From: Rotaria sordida | Lineage: Eukaryota > Rotifera > Eurotatoria > Philodinida > Philodinidae | Assembly (NCBI GenBank): GCA_905250125.1 | Contig: CAJNOL010000415.1 | Coordinates: forward strand, 1-64,000 | DNA length: 64,000 nt | Direction: 5' to 3' | In this document: in pieces, positions 33,526 to 44,858 of the stretch | Layout of the letters: every line of letters starts with the position of its first letter | How positions within the stretch are numbered: position 1 is the first letter of the stretch | Notes under the pieces: model-generated | Seen by the model: the letters and a program-made list of their open reading frames with translations, nothing else | Told to the model about the DNA's origin: nothing | The model's database searches: none | Program-made: the position numbers and the translations under genes

Positions 33526-36180
33526 ATTTGACAAGGTCGTTGTACATGTGACAACATCCATTGTTGATTTAGAATCTTTTTATTTCAACTTTTCTCCACC
33601 CATATTGAGTACCAATTGTAGCTTGATCGGTAGTTCAGAATGTTTATTAGTTGTTTGTTGCTTAGGCAGACATTACCTTTTCTATTTATACAGTTGATGC
33701 CTTCTTTTTTTTTTTCTATATTTTTCTACAACGTCAAAGGTAGTTGTAGTTTTTTTTTTCATTGACACTCAACGACAAACTTCATCTAGTTTCAACTGAA
33801 AATAGGATTCTAAACAACAAACGAAAGAGAAAAAAAATCCGACAAAGTCATTTATTTTATGGCTATTCTTTCCAACATTCATTTGTTTTTCAAATATACA
33901 ATCACTCAAGTGTCATTGCGTTGAATACTTTGTCTCGTTCATTGTTTACTTTTTCTTTAATTATTTCAGAACGTCTTTTTTCACTATATTTGTAGTGAAC
34001 ATCCGGATGATGCGAACGAAACAAGAAGAAAAAAAATACTAAACAGTTGTAATTCGAATCCGAATCAGTATGCAGGACAAGATTAGCCATTGCCATCTTT
34101 GTTATTTCGGTAGGATAATGCTTACTTGAGTAAAAATTACGAATGAGAAAGAATTTATTTTTTACTTTTGAATGTTGGAGTCATATGTGAATAGGGAAGT
34201 TTCATTTACATTCGAACTCGATTGAGACAGGGACTCTAAATCCATGTTTTTTTTCCAATGAGACCAATTTCATCGTGGGGAGGTGTGAGTGAGATTAGCA
34301 GAATGAATTTATTATCATTGACAATCTTGCTAGAGGGAACTTTAATTTATATTATATCCATTAGAAAGTTTTTTCTTTTCATATGCTAATTCTCGCTCTT
34401 CCTTTGACTGGTCCGATTCATGAACAAGTAATATTCAATTTTATTTGTTCATACTCGAGATTCGCACAATTTTCATGTGCATCACAATATATTAAGAGAT
34501 ATGTTTTAATTGAAAACGATAAATATTACCAGAGCAAACTTTGACTATAAATCTCATCTATCAATGATTTCTGTTTCGTATGCATGCGAAAGAGAGTCAT
34601 ATATTTTTACCTACACTTCAAAAATAATAAAAAGTATCGTTTGTATTTCTTTTAACAAAAATCGACCGTGATATTGAGGCACAAATTCTTGTTTATTCAA
34701 TGAAAAATAATAAGAACTAAACACCATCATTGTAGTGCATACCTCCTAATGTTTCTATGCAAATACAGAATTTTGTTCTGCGAAAAAAAACACCATTGGC
34801 CATAATGTTGATTGAATGATTCTTTTGGATTTCTTGTGATAATACAACTATGACAAACAAGAAAGATCAACAAAAAAGTACATTAACAATAAACGAGTCA
34901 GCAAAACAAAAACACGCACAAATGAATTTTTATTATTGTTATTATAAGTTTTTTCTTCCATTCATGTCTCTTTTCTTCCTTTCTTTGTATATGATTGCAT
35001 ATCATCAAGAGCTTTTTGCTACTATCTGTGTCTATACGTTTATCGAGTTGACATGTTTTTGAATCAATAAAAATGCATTAAATTCAATTCAACTATGATC
35101 AAAATCATGTTCAAAAGATCGTTAAAATCAAACGAGTGTTCAAGAATCTATCCTTTAGAGCTTGATATAAATTTACTTTTTTACTTTTTTGAAGCCTGTT
35201 TTGGCATAAACGGCGATTCAATGACATTCACATTTTTCTATTCCAGTTTTTATTCAATACATTCTTTAGGCTGAATCAACACCTACACATAGAATGCAAT
35301 ATAGTTAGTTCCTAATTCGAAATTGGCTGTACTAATCTTTCAATCCACCATAGACATAGGTGGATCTTAGATCATGTATTGTAACTGATCAGTTTAAGAA
35401 TGGCCTGAATCAATGTTCATCCAAAATGAGACCCTAGATTGGTCTAGGCCGATCTAAGATTGGACGCTAACATATATGTCAATCCAACATCAAAAATAGT
35501 TCACATTCAACATATGTTATAGCAAATATAAATCCATTTACCAATAAACTTTTACAAGAACTATAAGCATTCCTATAAATATTTATCGTTTGTTTTCTTT
35601 ATTATACAGTTCATTTATCTCACGTCAGAGAAATAAATATGAATATAGTTAAGGTTTGAAAAAAGAATGTCGATATTTCTCTTTCTTACAGACTTTGCTT
35701 CTTTTTTAATAATATTCAAAAATAAATGTGGAAATCTCGGATTTAAATCTGAGAGTTATGTGTACGTCAAAAAGTGAATGAGACAAATCGGTCATCCTAC
35801 AATGTGTGGATATAAAAATTAGCCTGGCAAATCCTTTCTATAAACACTTGAATTCTATTGGCTACTGATCAACCAATAGGATTTCGGAGTGAATACAGCT
35901 CACATTTGGACTCTTCGCCTTGAGTTATCCTAAAAAACTCGTTTTTCCTATAACTTGATTTCTATTGATCAGTGCTCAACCAATGGGACTTCGAGTCAAG
36001 TGGATTACAGGTTCGAGTTCTCCATCCCAGAAAATCTCGAAGTATTATGTCTGTGATCGGAAGATAGAGCTCTAATTGTGGATCGATTAGAGGACAGACA
36101 AAAACAGAACCGATTTCCGTTTGTTTATCTTTGCAATAGGTGAGCTAGCCTTCTTGTTTCTTTATGTTTTATATACCATT
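33526..36180. other. Intergenic, no gene recognised
   Basis: AT-rich with several ORFs of 60-80 codons on both strands that overlap each other and lack known motifs. Two related GC-richer segments near 35840 and 35950 share TTGATTTCTATTG/TTGAATTCTATTG and CAACCAATRGG, suggesting an old local duplication. Confidence 0.45.
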
Positions 36181-36185
36181 TTGTA

Positions 36186-36512
36186 GCTCTTGAAATTCTC
36201 TATCGAATGGTGTATAATAGTTGGGGTTTTCTTTGACTATGATAGGGAAAGTGTTTTACGAAAGCGGGGATGGGTCGATTTTCCTATAGGAAGCCACAGG
36301 GAAAAAATGAGTCTTTTTGGCAATAACTCAGGAACGGCTCGGCCAATTCTTCTCATCTTCTTCTCTCGACCGAGATATTGTTGAGACTAAACTGTGTAGA
36401 AAATTTCATCGCGATCGAACTCTCCTTTCAAAAGTTATCGTGTAAACGGCTGGCCGGACGGACGGACACACTGACCGATTCTAGAGTGTACTCACTTTTT
36501 GAGTACACAAAA
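36186..36512. repeat. Unclassified repeat: satellite-like monomer plus GC-rich tail
   Basis: The left end has AAATTCTCTATCGAATGGTG, which matches the inverted satellite monomer at 28066-28086. It continues into unusually GC-rich DNA containing AATAACTCAGGAACGGCTCG and CCGGACGGACGGACAC, then a short inverted repeat (GAGTGTACTCAC ... GAGTACAC). The composition differs from all neighbours. Confidence 0.45.
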
Positions 36513-36602
36513 ACAGATTGTAATACACAGAACACTGCCGAAGAACAAGAAACAAGCAAACAAAAAAAAGATTGGAGAAAAAAAAGCACCAAATAATTTT
36601 AT

Positions 36603-39012
36603 CTAACTTGTGACTTTTGCCGATGTAATAATCATTAATGAAACATTACCTCTCGTTTTAACATTTCTTAATGAAAATGGTTGTTGTCGATTATTCTCAT
36701 TTTTATTACCTGTTGTTGTTAATCTACATTTCGAATTATTACGATGATGGTTTGATGAAACTAAAACTGATTTTTGATAATTTAATAATGGAAACATTTG
36801 TGCATGTTGTTCTGATGCATTTTTTGCAGCAGCCATTTCAGCATCATGAATTGATCGTCCAACACTAACAGATAAACGTTGCTTACGAAAAAAAGACCAA
36901 CTTCATATTGAACATTATTTGATGATCCAACAGATTTTAAAACTCGATATTCAGGTAATGGTGGATTACGATCATTTGGATCACGTAATGCTAAACAACA
37001 ATGTTATAAATTTGATTTCGGATCATTTCCATGCTGTGTTAATATAAAATCTTGTAAACGTGGAAATATAGTTGTACGATAAAATGCATAAATTGATTCT
37101 AAATCTTGATCAATAAATAAAGCAGCTATCAATGCTTCAAATACATCTGCTTTAGCTTTTAAAGATTTTTCAATTAATTTTGATGTTGTTATACGAAGTT
37201 GTTCACGAACATAATCTACATATACTTGCATACCTAATTTGTCATAGATTATAACTTGTATTGGATTAGAAACAGTACATGAACGAAGTAATGATAAATG
37301 TCCTTCATGATGTTCGAAAAAATAACGATATAAATAATCACTTACAACAAAATTCAGTACAGTATCACCTAAATTAGATACAATGTTAGGTTTATTATAG
37401 ATTTAAAGCAATCATATGTACATCAAATTGAAAATTTCGATTTGCTTCATATTGTAATTAGTAAGATGTGTACAAATATATAGATTGAAAGTTCAAATAC
37501 TGAGGGCATATCAAAGTGCTGTATATATTTCCCCGATATTCCATCATTCTTCAACTCATATTATGTACTATGATCACATATAGAAAGAAAGTTTCTACGA
37601 CCTCTCTACACAGTATTGAAGTGCCTTCATCACTACCTTTGATATGTCCTAAATAGAATTTCAATAAATGATCAAAGTTACGTTTTATCAGGAAGATATT
37701 GAGATCAACACTGTATGTATTGAATAATAGCTATACACTCAATGGATTAAAAAAGTCAACATAGTTTAATTATAGGTTTTCACTTGTATAGGTATAATGA
37801 TGACGAATATGTCTCAAAACACAGAATGAAAATATCTCGAAAAAAGTCAGTCTATATAAAATTGTAGTCCAAGACAGATTCATCTGAACACACTTCTTAT
37901 TCATTACTTTACAATATCATTTCTTATGTATTTATCTATAATAGTTCATAAAATTTTCTATTCTATTAAGATAGAGAGATACAGATGGTAACACTAGGGA
38001 TGTGTAGTTTCACTATACTGACCACCAAATGTCGCCAAAGTAATGTAGTTAGTGTGTATTGACATCAGTGTCCTAGTGGACCTTATGTTGATGACGACTC
38101 AATGTTCAGTATTTACACTGATACTACGCATCTCCAGGTAACATGATTATTAAATTTTAAAATTATAAATAAATATTTTTCCAATATTGAAAATTTCATA
38201 TAAAATTTGTTCTATCCTACCAAGAAATTCTAATCTTTCATTTCCTTCAATAGTTAAATCATTTTGTGGTATTGATCGTGTACAAAAAGCTTATGCTAAC
38301 ATTCGAATATGTCGAAATTCTACTCCAATATCTTGTTCAAATTTAGTTAATTGTTTTAATAAAAGTACTTGTTCAATTAAATGACGATCACTATTTGGAT
38401 ATTGAACTTTTAATGGATATTCTTGTAAATTATTCCATAAATTCGTTAACTGTTTATCTTGATAAAAAAGAATTTTCGATAAAATTTTATCAACAATAGC
38501 CTAAAAGACAAAGCAAAAATCATTTGTTTTTTTTTCGTAAATAAACTTTTTTTCATCAATCCACCATCGAGATAAATTGCATCCACTAATGCTTCAAATG
38601 AATTTGCTAACGCATAATTAAGTGCAGAATGTGAACATAAATCTGGTCCATGATTATAAATAATAAAATGTTGTAAGCAAAGATTTCGTGCTAATGATGT
38701 AAAAAAATGATTTTGAATTAATCCAACACGAAATGTTGATAAACGACCTTCATCAAATTGTGGAAATAAAAAAAAATAAATGTATTGACACAAAAAATTC
38801 TAATAAAGCTTCATCTAAATATATTTTAAGAAAATTTATAAACAAAAAAAAATAAATCTTTTTCTTTTTTTTCTCATCAAGAAATTCCAATCGTTCATAA
38901 TTTGTTATTTCTGATATATGTTCACATGTTTTAGCTTTTTTAGCCATTATTTTAAATAATGTTGATACACCTTGTTTAGTTATTGGTCGAAATAATTGTT
39001 TTCGATGGTGTG
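36603..39012 (-). pseudogene. DROSHA: Drosha (RNase III) pseudogene, both RNase III domains
   Basis: Reading on the minus strand from 39010: HHRKQLF, NYERLEFL, LLEFFVSIHL, FPQFDEGRLSTFR, NHGPDLCS, NSFEALVDAIYLDGGL (RNase IIIa); KLTKFEQDIGVEFRHIRMLA, NERLEFLG, GDTVLNFVVSDYLY, EHHEGHLSLLR, KADVFEALIAALFIDQDLE and NDPKSNL (RNase IIIb); then a dsRBD (YRVLKSVGSS ... SIHDAEMAAAKNA). The order and wording match Drosha, the nuclear microRNA processor. Lesions: a damaged exon boundary after LEFL near 38870, an extra T in a T-run near 38770, a TAA near 38295, a TAA where Gln is expected near 37006, and a missing T near 36885. An 834-bp intron separates LEFLG from GDTVL. The N-terminal half is missing: homology ends at about 39010, where the MULE's repeat array begins. 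Confidence 0.88.
37495..37665. repeat. Dispersed repeat in the Drosha-pseudogene intron
   Basis: Ends resemble GGGCATATCAAAGTGCTG and, reverse-complemented, GGACATATCAAAGGTAGTG, so the element has short inverted ends. Interior blocks match 2985-3150 in the PDK intron. Confidence 0.5.
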
Positions 39013-41195
39013 CTGGAAAAATGTCGAAAGGAAAAATGTCGAAAGAGAAAAATGTCGAAAAAAATGGGGGAAAAATGTCGAAAGGAAAAATATCGAAGGG
39101 GAAAAATATCGAAAAGGAAAAATGTCGAAAGGGAAAAATGCTGAAAGAAAAAATGTCGAAAAGTAAATATTGAAGTGGAAGAATACTGAAACAGAAAAAT
39201 ATCGAAAAAAATAATGTCTTCAGTGGATGGTGACTCTAATCACGTCTAGGCCATTTTTACTTTCCTTATAATTCTACTAGTATAGAAGTTTAACCAGTAG
39301 TAATTGTAATGACTAATACCTAATATAAATTAAATAAAGGAGTTGAACGAAGAACTATTATATAAATAAAATTCTATTGTCATGTCTGAAGCTGCTGTAT
39401 CTTCAGTTGAAGTTACTCGACCAAAATCTCCAACTATTTCATTTATAAATTCAAATAAAGGAAAACCTTTACTCGTAGCAAATAACTATGTTTTCAAATT
39501 GAATAAAACAACAACTACTACTAAATATTGGATATGTACACTTAATTGATGTTCAGCTAAATTACATACAGATTTAAATAGTCAATTGATTAAAACGATT
39601 GGTGATCATAATCATCTTCCAGAAAAAGAAAAACTTGAAGTTCGTGAATTTCGTGAAAAAGTCAAACAACGAGCAATAAATGAAACAACACCAATTCCAC
39701 GTATATATGATGAAGAATGTGCAAAAGCAATGTTGTCAGATGCTGCAATAGCTGTATTACCAAGTGAACGTGAAATGAGTATGCAAATATTATTTTTTTA
39801 GGTTTAAGTCCACTTGACGATTTTTTTTCATACTTTGAAGATAGTGGAATTAACAAAGCACGCCGGGCTATTACACCTACAATCCCAACGACACAATTAT
39901 TTGATATTCCTGATGCTTATTCGAAAATATTGCAGAAAAATGATTTTTTGATTGTTGACAAGATGATAACAAGACGACAACGAATACTTTTGTTTTCATC
40001 AAATGAACAAATGAAAATGCTTTTCACTGCTGAAACAATACTAATGGATGGAACTTTTTCTACTTGTCCGAACATGTTCGATCAAGTGTACACCATTCAT
40101 GCAATAAAATACGATCAATGTGAGTAAAGAGCATAATTCTAGATCATATAACTTTATCTAATTATGTTGCCATTTAGCATTTCCCTGTGTTTTTGGTTTA
40201 TTACGTAATCGACAGAAAAGTACATATCATTTCATGTTCAATGAATTGAAATCAATCGCTTTACAAATGCAATTGAATTTTGCACCAAAAACAATCATGA
40301 GCGATTTTGAACCAGGACTACTGGCTGTAGTTTCAACTGAAGTGAGCTTTTTATATTTCTCGAGAGTAATTTACAGATTTTTGTTTTTAATAGTTTGCTA
40401 CAGCAACACACTCATCTTGCTATTTCCACTTCACTCAAGCCATATATCGAGCAATACAACGCGTTGGTTTATCAACATCCTATAATGATGATGATGATGT
40501 TAAACAATATTGTCGAAAATTGATGGCTCTCCCATTGCTACCAGAAGCTATTATTGAAGATACTTATGATGAATTAATTGTAACAATGCCAAAACAATTG
40601 AAGGACACACTAAATGATTTATTAGAATATTTTCAACAGCAATAGTATGTCAAAGTTCCTATTTCTCAATGGTGTGTACATGGTCTTCACACAAGGACCA
40701 ATAATAATGCTGAAGGTGAACTTTTTCTTTTATTTAACTCGAAATATCATTTTCTTATGTTTAATATAGCATTTCATAGTCGTTTTAATCGTCGAGTACA
40801 AGTTAATCATCCAAATATTTGGCCATTCATAAAAATTTTGCAAGGAGAAGAAAATCGTTTTCATCCTATGTATGTTCAGTTTAGTGCAGGTTTAGGCATT
40901 AGACCAAAACAAGCTAAAACAATTGCTATTCAACGTCGTATAGATAATCTTGGCCAACGATATTATGATGGTGCTATAAGTGCTATGGAATACTTAGACG
41001 GTTTATCATTTACAGTTGCTAAACAGAAAAAATGACAAATCGATTTTTTTTTCATTATCTATATTTGGTCTCTCTTAGAACGTTAACGTTAACTCATATA
41101 ATAAAACATGTTCTTCATTATTCACAACTGTATAAAACATTTATCATCCATTTTTCATGTCGATATTATTTTTTCGACATTTTTCCACTTCGATA
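39013..41195 (+). mobile_element. MULE (Mutator-like) element with minisatellite terminal arrays, right end lost in a gap
   Basis: The left boundary is an array of roughly 12-17-bp units of the form GGAAAAATGTCGAAA (39017-39223). The right boundary before the Ns (41157-41195) reads TTCGACATTTTTCCACTTCG, the reverse complement of the same unit. So the transposase gene lies between inverted minisatellite arrays, as expected for long MULE terminal inverted repeats. The left array directly abuts Drosha coding sequence. The target duplication cannot be checked because the right end falls in the gap. Confidence 0.75.
39382..41035 (+). pseudogene. MULE transposase with FLYWCH zinc finger, two in-frame stops
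   Basis: Exons 39382-39778, 39802-40119, 40178-40341, 40394-40715 and 40770-41035 join in phase. A FLYWCH finger lies at the N-terminus (about residues 16-75): FINSNKGKPLLV, YWICTLN, C-x-A-K-L-H and GDHNH. The MULE transposase domain follows. The DDE residues are visible as MDGTF, MSDFEPG and NNNAEAFHSRF, and CYFHFTQA gives the conserved C-x2-H between them. TGA at 39547-39549 interrupts the FLYWCH finger, and TAG at 40642-40644 lies before the last acidic residue. Otherwise the frame is clean, so decay is recent. A gene this young could have intact relatives elsewhere in the genome. Confidence 0.85.
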
Positions 41196-41295
41196 NNNNN
41201 NNNNNNNNNNNNNNNNNNNNNNNNNNNNNNNNNNNNNNNNNNNNNNNNNNNNNNNNNNNNNNNNNNNNNNNNNNNNNNNNNNNNNNNNNNNNNNN
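41196..41295. other. Assembly gap of exactly 100 Ns
   Basis: A round 100-N block is the usual placeholder for a gap of unknown length. It lies between the MULE's right array and the telomere-like repeat, so adjacency of those two features is not proven. Confidence 0.98.
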
Positions 41296-41547
41296 GTGGG
41301 TGTGGGTGGGTGTGGATGTGGGTGTGGGTGTACAGAATACCAGTATCCACATCCACCCTCACCCACACCCACACCCACACCCACACCCACACCCACACAC
41401 CCACACTCCACCCACCCACACACCCACACCCACACACCCACACCCACACCCACACACCCACACACCCACACCCACACCCACCCACACCCACACCCACCCA
41501 CACCCACACCCACACCCACACCCACACCCCACACCCACCCCCACCCA
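41296..41547. repeat. Head-to-head telomere-like array, (GTGTGG)n then (CCCACA)n
   Basis: The left arm of about 37 bp (GTGGGTGTGGGTGGGTGTGG ...) is followed by a spacer containing ACAGAATACCAG and then about 200 bp of CCCACA/CCCACACA units. The arms are complementary, and the inner parts GGATGTGGGTG and CATCCACC pair. The unit is that of bdelloid telomeres, with the G-strands pointing toward each other. Long ORFs across it are artefacts of the repeat. Confidence 0.88.
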
Positions 41548-42687
41548 TAAATGAACAAGAAAGCAAACATGAAAATAGTTTCACCGATGAAGTTTATTTC
41601 TTTTTTTAACTAACATTTAAAATAAAAACATTTACTTTTTCTACGTAATTAATCTAATTACTTATTCATTCTATGGTACATTGTTTATCGTGACTTATGT
41701 AAATCGTCAATTACCAATTATGAATTGTTTGATTCATGATATTTGTATGAAGTAAGAAAGGATTTTCTTCATTATTAATTTTATTTAAAAATATTTTGTT
41801 TAAAGTTACTCATCACAAGATGCTGTTTGTATGACAGCATGGAATTTAATGAAATACATTGATTTACTTGTTCTACAATAGATACAAGTTGAGTTTTTGA
41901 TCTAAATTGGAGATCATGCAGAAGAAAGATGAAACTAAATATTTTAGGTAGCATATGAGATGATATTTCTTTGTGGATGAACAGAGAAGTTGGTCTAGGT
42001 GAAGATTTTGTGGCAATTGGTACATCACAAATGAATTTATTTGGTATTCAACAACGTATTATGCATATTCAAGATCCAATTGTTTCAATCTTTGTTTATC
42101 AAAACAATTTTTGGATCATTCATCACTCAACATACGGTTTTATTTTTTATCTAAAAAATTTATTTTTATTGTATTTTGTTCAGAACTTTCAAAAGAACAA
42201 GCTGTATTATACATACTATTGGATATATAAAATGATTATTATTTAACAAGCTCATTATTATCAATACCAAAGACAAAATTAATTTGAAAGTGATTGGTTT
42301 CATTTCTCTTTTGTTTTTAATTGAAATTTTCGTTTATTTAGTTTCTCTGGTAGTGAAAAATGTTTTTATTTAAAAAAATCTGTTCATTCATGCATTCATG
42401 TGTGTTTAGAGATACAAAAGGAAAAGATTTTGAACGAATATTAATTTTTAATTTCAAAGAAGAAATTTGTTCTCTTTCCTATTTTATTTCAAAGATAATT
42501 TTAGTTTTGGATTGATTAAACTAGAAAAAATTAGTTTAACATATTATTCGCTATTAAAAATGAGTGGTTTTGATGGAACTTTCAATTACGTGTTATTGAA
42601 CTTTTTAATCAATGATTTCTCTTTCATTAGCTTCATATTTTCATAAAGTTTAGAAAAAAAAAACTTTTGTTTCACATTTCAGATATT
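41548..42687. other. Intergenic with one unrecognised ORF
   Basis: Contains an ORF at 41971-42246 that begins MWMNREVGLGEDFVAIGTSQMNLFGIQQRIMHIQDP when read in frame, then runs into AT-rich noise after IFVYQ. The first 40 codons look protein-like (balanced composition), so this may be an exon of a lost or unrecognised gene. I could not place it in a family. The rest shows nothing. Confidence 0.4.
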
Positions 42688-43388
42688 ATGTCTAAATTTC
42701 CCGGTCTTGAATTAATACATACACATTATCAAGATGTTTATAAAAATGATGATTGGAAATATTTAATAAATGTGTTCCATTATGTCATGTGGGAATATAA
42801 CTTCTTGGTTGTCGGTGAAAATGGTCCAAATGATGTATGAGATTAATTTAATATTTTTAAACTAGTTGTTTTTTTTTTAGTTATCAAAATGATTCGTATA
42901 CAAAGTAAATGATGATGGCGAACTTATTATTAAATATAAAAATAATGATATTGTTCTGTTATGTACAATCCACAAAGGTGATGATGGTAATATGATAATC
43001 AACATTGAAGTAAGAACGTCTTTTACAAAATATACATAGGTCACTCCAAAAGTTTTTCGTACTGTTCATTTAAAAGGTTTTATTAAGAACTAGTTATACC
43101 ACTGTAAGGCCCAGACATATTTACGATTATGTACAAAATTTCAGACTTCTAAGTCTTGTGGTTTGTCGAAATCCATCATTTCTTTTATACTAGTGAGGCA
43201 GGTCAAATAGTCGAGTTTTGTATATCAGTTTTCAATCCCTTAATAAGTTGTATTGAAAAAAATAAAACACATCACAAGATGCAACATGTAATGCTCTACA
43301 ATTTAAATAAGACCGTTTTTTTTTGTTATTGCACGTTTTGCTTTTAAAATGGACAAAATTTTGACCTATCGTATTCCTGCTTTAGAAC

Positions 43389-43428
<40 letters not shown>

Positions 43429-44414
43429 TGGTGCAAAATGACATCGTTTTTATTTATTTTATCTTTTGACCGCCTAATATGTTTTCATAAATAAAAACAA
43501 AATATGACGAAAGATGCAACATGAAACGCTATACAATCTGTATAGACTATAAAATGATGAAATAAGAAACAAGGAATTTCTTATTCGTGTTATCTTTTAG
43601 CATCATCGACATTTGATCGCTGAGAATGTTGTCCATTTTGAAAGCAAAATATGCAACTACAAAAAAAAGCGATCTTATATAAATTCTAGAGCTTTTCACG
43701 CTGCATCTTGTGATGCATTTTGTTTTTATAATACAACTCGTTAAAGGATTGAAAACTGTTATACAAAACGCATTCATTCAACCAATTATGTGTTAGATTG
43801 GAAATCGCGTGTACCTACTACAAAAGAAATGATAGATTACAACAAAGCACAAGACTGAGACGTCTGAAATTTTGCACATAATCCTAAATATATCCGAACA
43901 TTATAGCAGTATAGTTAGTTCTTACTTAAGTCTTTGAAGAGAGCTGAGCGAAAAAACTTTTGGAATGACCCTTGTATTTAACTGTTCTATTTATTGGTTT
44001 AGAAAAATGGCAAATATGCTGATTTAATTAAAACAAATATTCAAGATTATGCAAGAAAAAAAGGGTATGTTTTTTTGAAATTCAAGAGACTTCTTTAAAA
44101 AAGATAGTCGTATTTTTTTTTTAGTAATCTTGTACATATTTCAATGTTGGTGGCAAGCTTCAAACAACATATTATTCCATTAATTAATGTTCAACCTGGT
44201 GCTCAACATGCTCAAGCTCAAACATTAAATAGTAATACTGGTAAAATTAAATTTAATATAAAGATTTCATTAAATTTATTTTATAATTTTAGGTGATAAA
44301 GGTGTTGGTAATTCTGAAAATCATACGTGAGTATTTTTTTTTGTGATTAAACTTAGTGAATATCGGTTTTTTGTTTTTTCTAGTGATCCAACTACTAAAA
44401 CACGTGCATTATGA
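42688..44414 (+). pseudogene. Unrecognised six-exon gene, interrupted by an in-frame TGA
   Basis: Exons 42688-42834, 42881-43009, 44003-44064, 44125-44240, 44293-44326 and 44384-44414 join in phase to 172 residues. It starts MSKFPGLELIHTHY and continues VYKNDDWKYLINVFHYVMW, NFLVVGENG, VYKVNDDGELIIKYK, IEKNGKYADLIKTNIQDYARKKG and a hydrophilic tail to KTRAL. It has no signal peptide and no membrane helix. TGA at 42890-42892 breaks exon 2 near its start where Trp would fit, so it is listed as a probable pseudogene, but clean splice sites and frame elsewhere mean a very recent loss or an assembly error is possible. ATTTCAG lies just upstream of the ATG. Intron 2 holds a 0.9-kb mariner-like fold-back. 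Confidence 0.55.
43038..43972. mobile_element. Fold-back Tc1/mariner-like element in an intron
   Basis: Left end GGTCACTCCAAAAGTTTTTCG; the right end, reverse-complemented, is GGGTCATTCCAAAAGTTTTT. The arms extend about 350-400 bp inward: ATTATGTACAAAATTTCAGAC pairs with ATTATGTGCAAAATTTCAGAC, CACAAGATGCAACATG with CACAAGATGCAGCGTG, and TTTTGCTTTTAAAATGGAC with TTTTGCTTTCAAAATGGAC. An (AT)n run at 43391-43421 lies near the centre. The terminus resembles mariner ends. No transposase is encoded. Confidence 0.7.
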
Positions 44415-44459
44415 AACTTGTCCTTAGTTTTTTAAAACTTCATTTCTTTTATACTTATC

Positions 44460-44585
44460 CATTATTTGTCCAGCATTATTTTTCTGAATCATTTTATTCT
44501 TGATCACTAGTCTAGCATTTTTTTTCTGCATCATTTTATTCTTCTTCACTATTTGTCCAGCATATTTTTATGCATCATTTTTTTT
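44460..44585. repeat. Short tandem repeat, unit about 50-60 bp
   Basis: The block with TTGTCCAGCATTATTTTTCTG and ATCATTTTATTCTT repeats about three times, with TAGTCTAGCATTTTTTTTCTG and TTGTCCAGCATATTTTTATG as later versions. It lies just past the stop codon of the preceding gene. Confidence 0.65.
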
Positions 44586-44858
44586 CTCTTTGATTTATTC
44601 ATATGAAAGAAGCATTTTCAAAGTAAAATGTCTTTTTTTTCGTTATCATATAGTCATTAGTAGATAAAGATTCATGAATAAAAAATACATAAAGCTGTCG
44701 ATAACATAATAGATAACACTTATCGAAACATCGGAATCATATGACCATCATTGAATGATACGAATAGTTTATTATCATTTGACAACTACATGTCAGTATC
44801 ATTTTTTTCGTTATAACTACATCAATATTCTAATGTTTTCTGCTATATAAAGAATAAT

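Noticed and set aside
35985..36010. B-box-like CAGGTTCGAGTTC
   Set aside because: No A box at the right distance and no cloverleaf.
39662..39856. 64-codon minus-strand ORF
   Set aside because: Antisense of the MULE transposase.
41032..41609. Long ORFs on both strands across the TGTGGG/CCCACA array and the Ns
   Set aside because: They read through a gap and a hexamer repeat, giving Pro-His-Thr or Gly-Val-Trp runs in every frame; artefacts.
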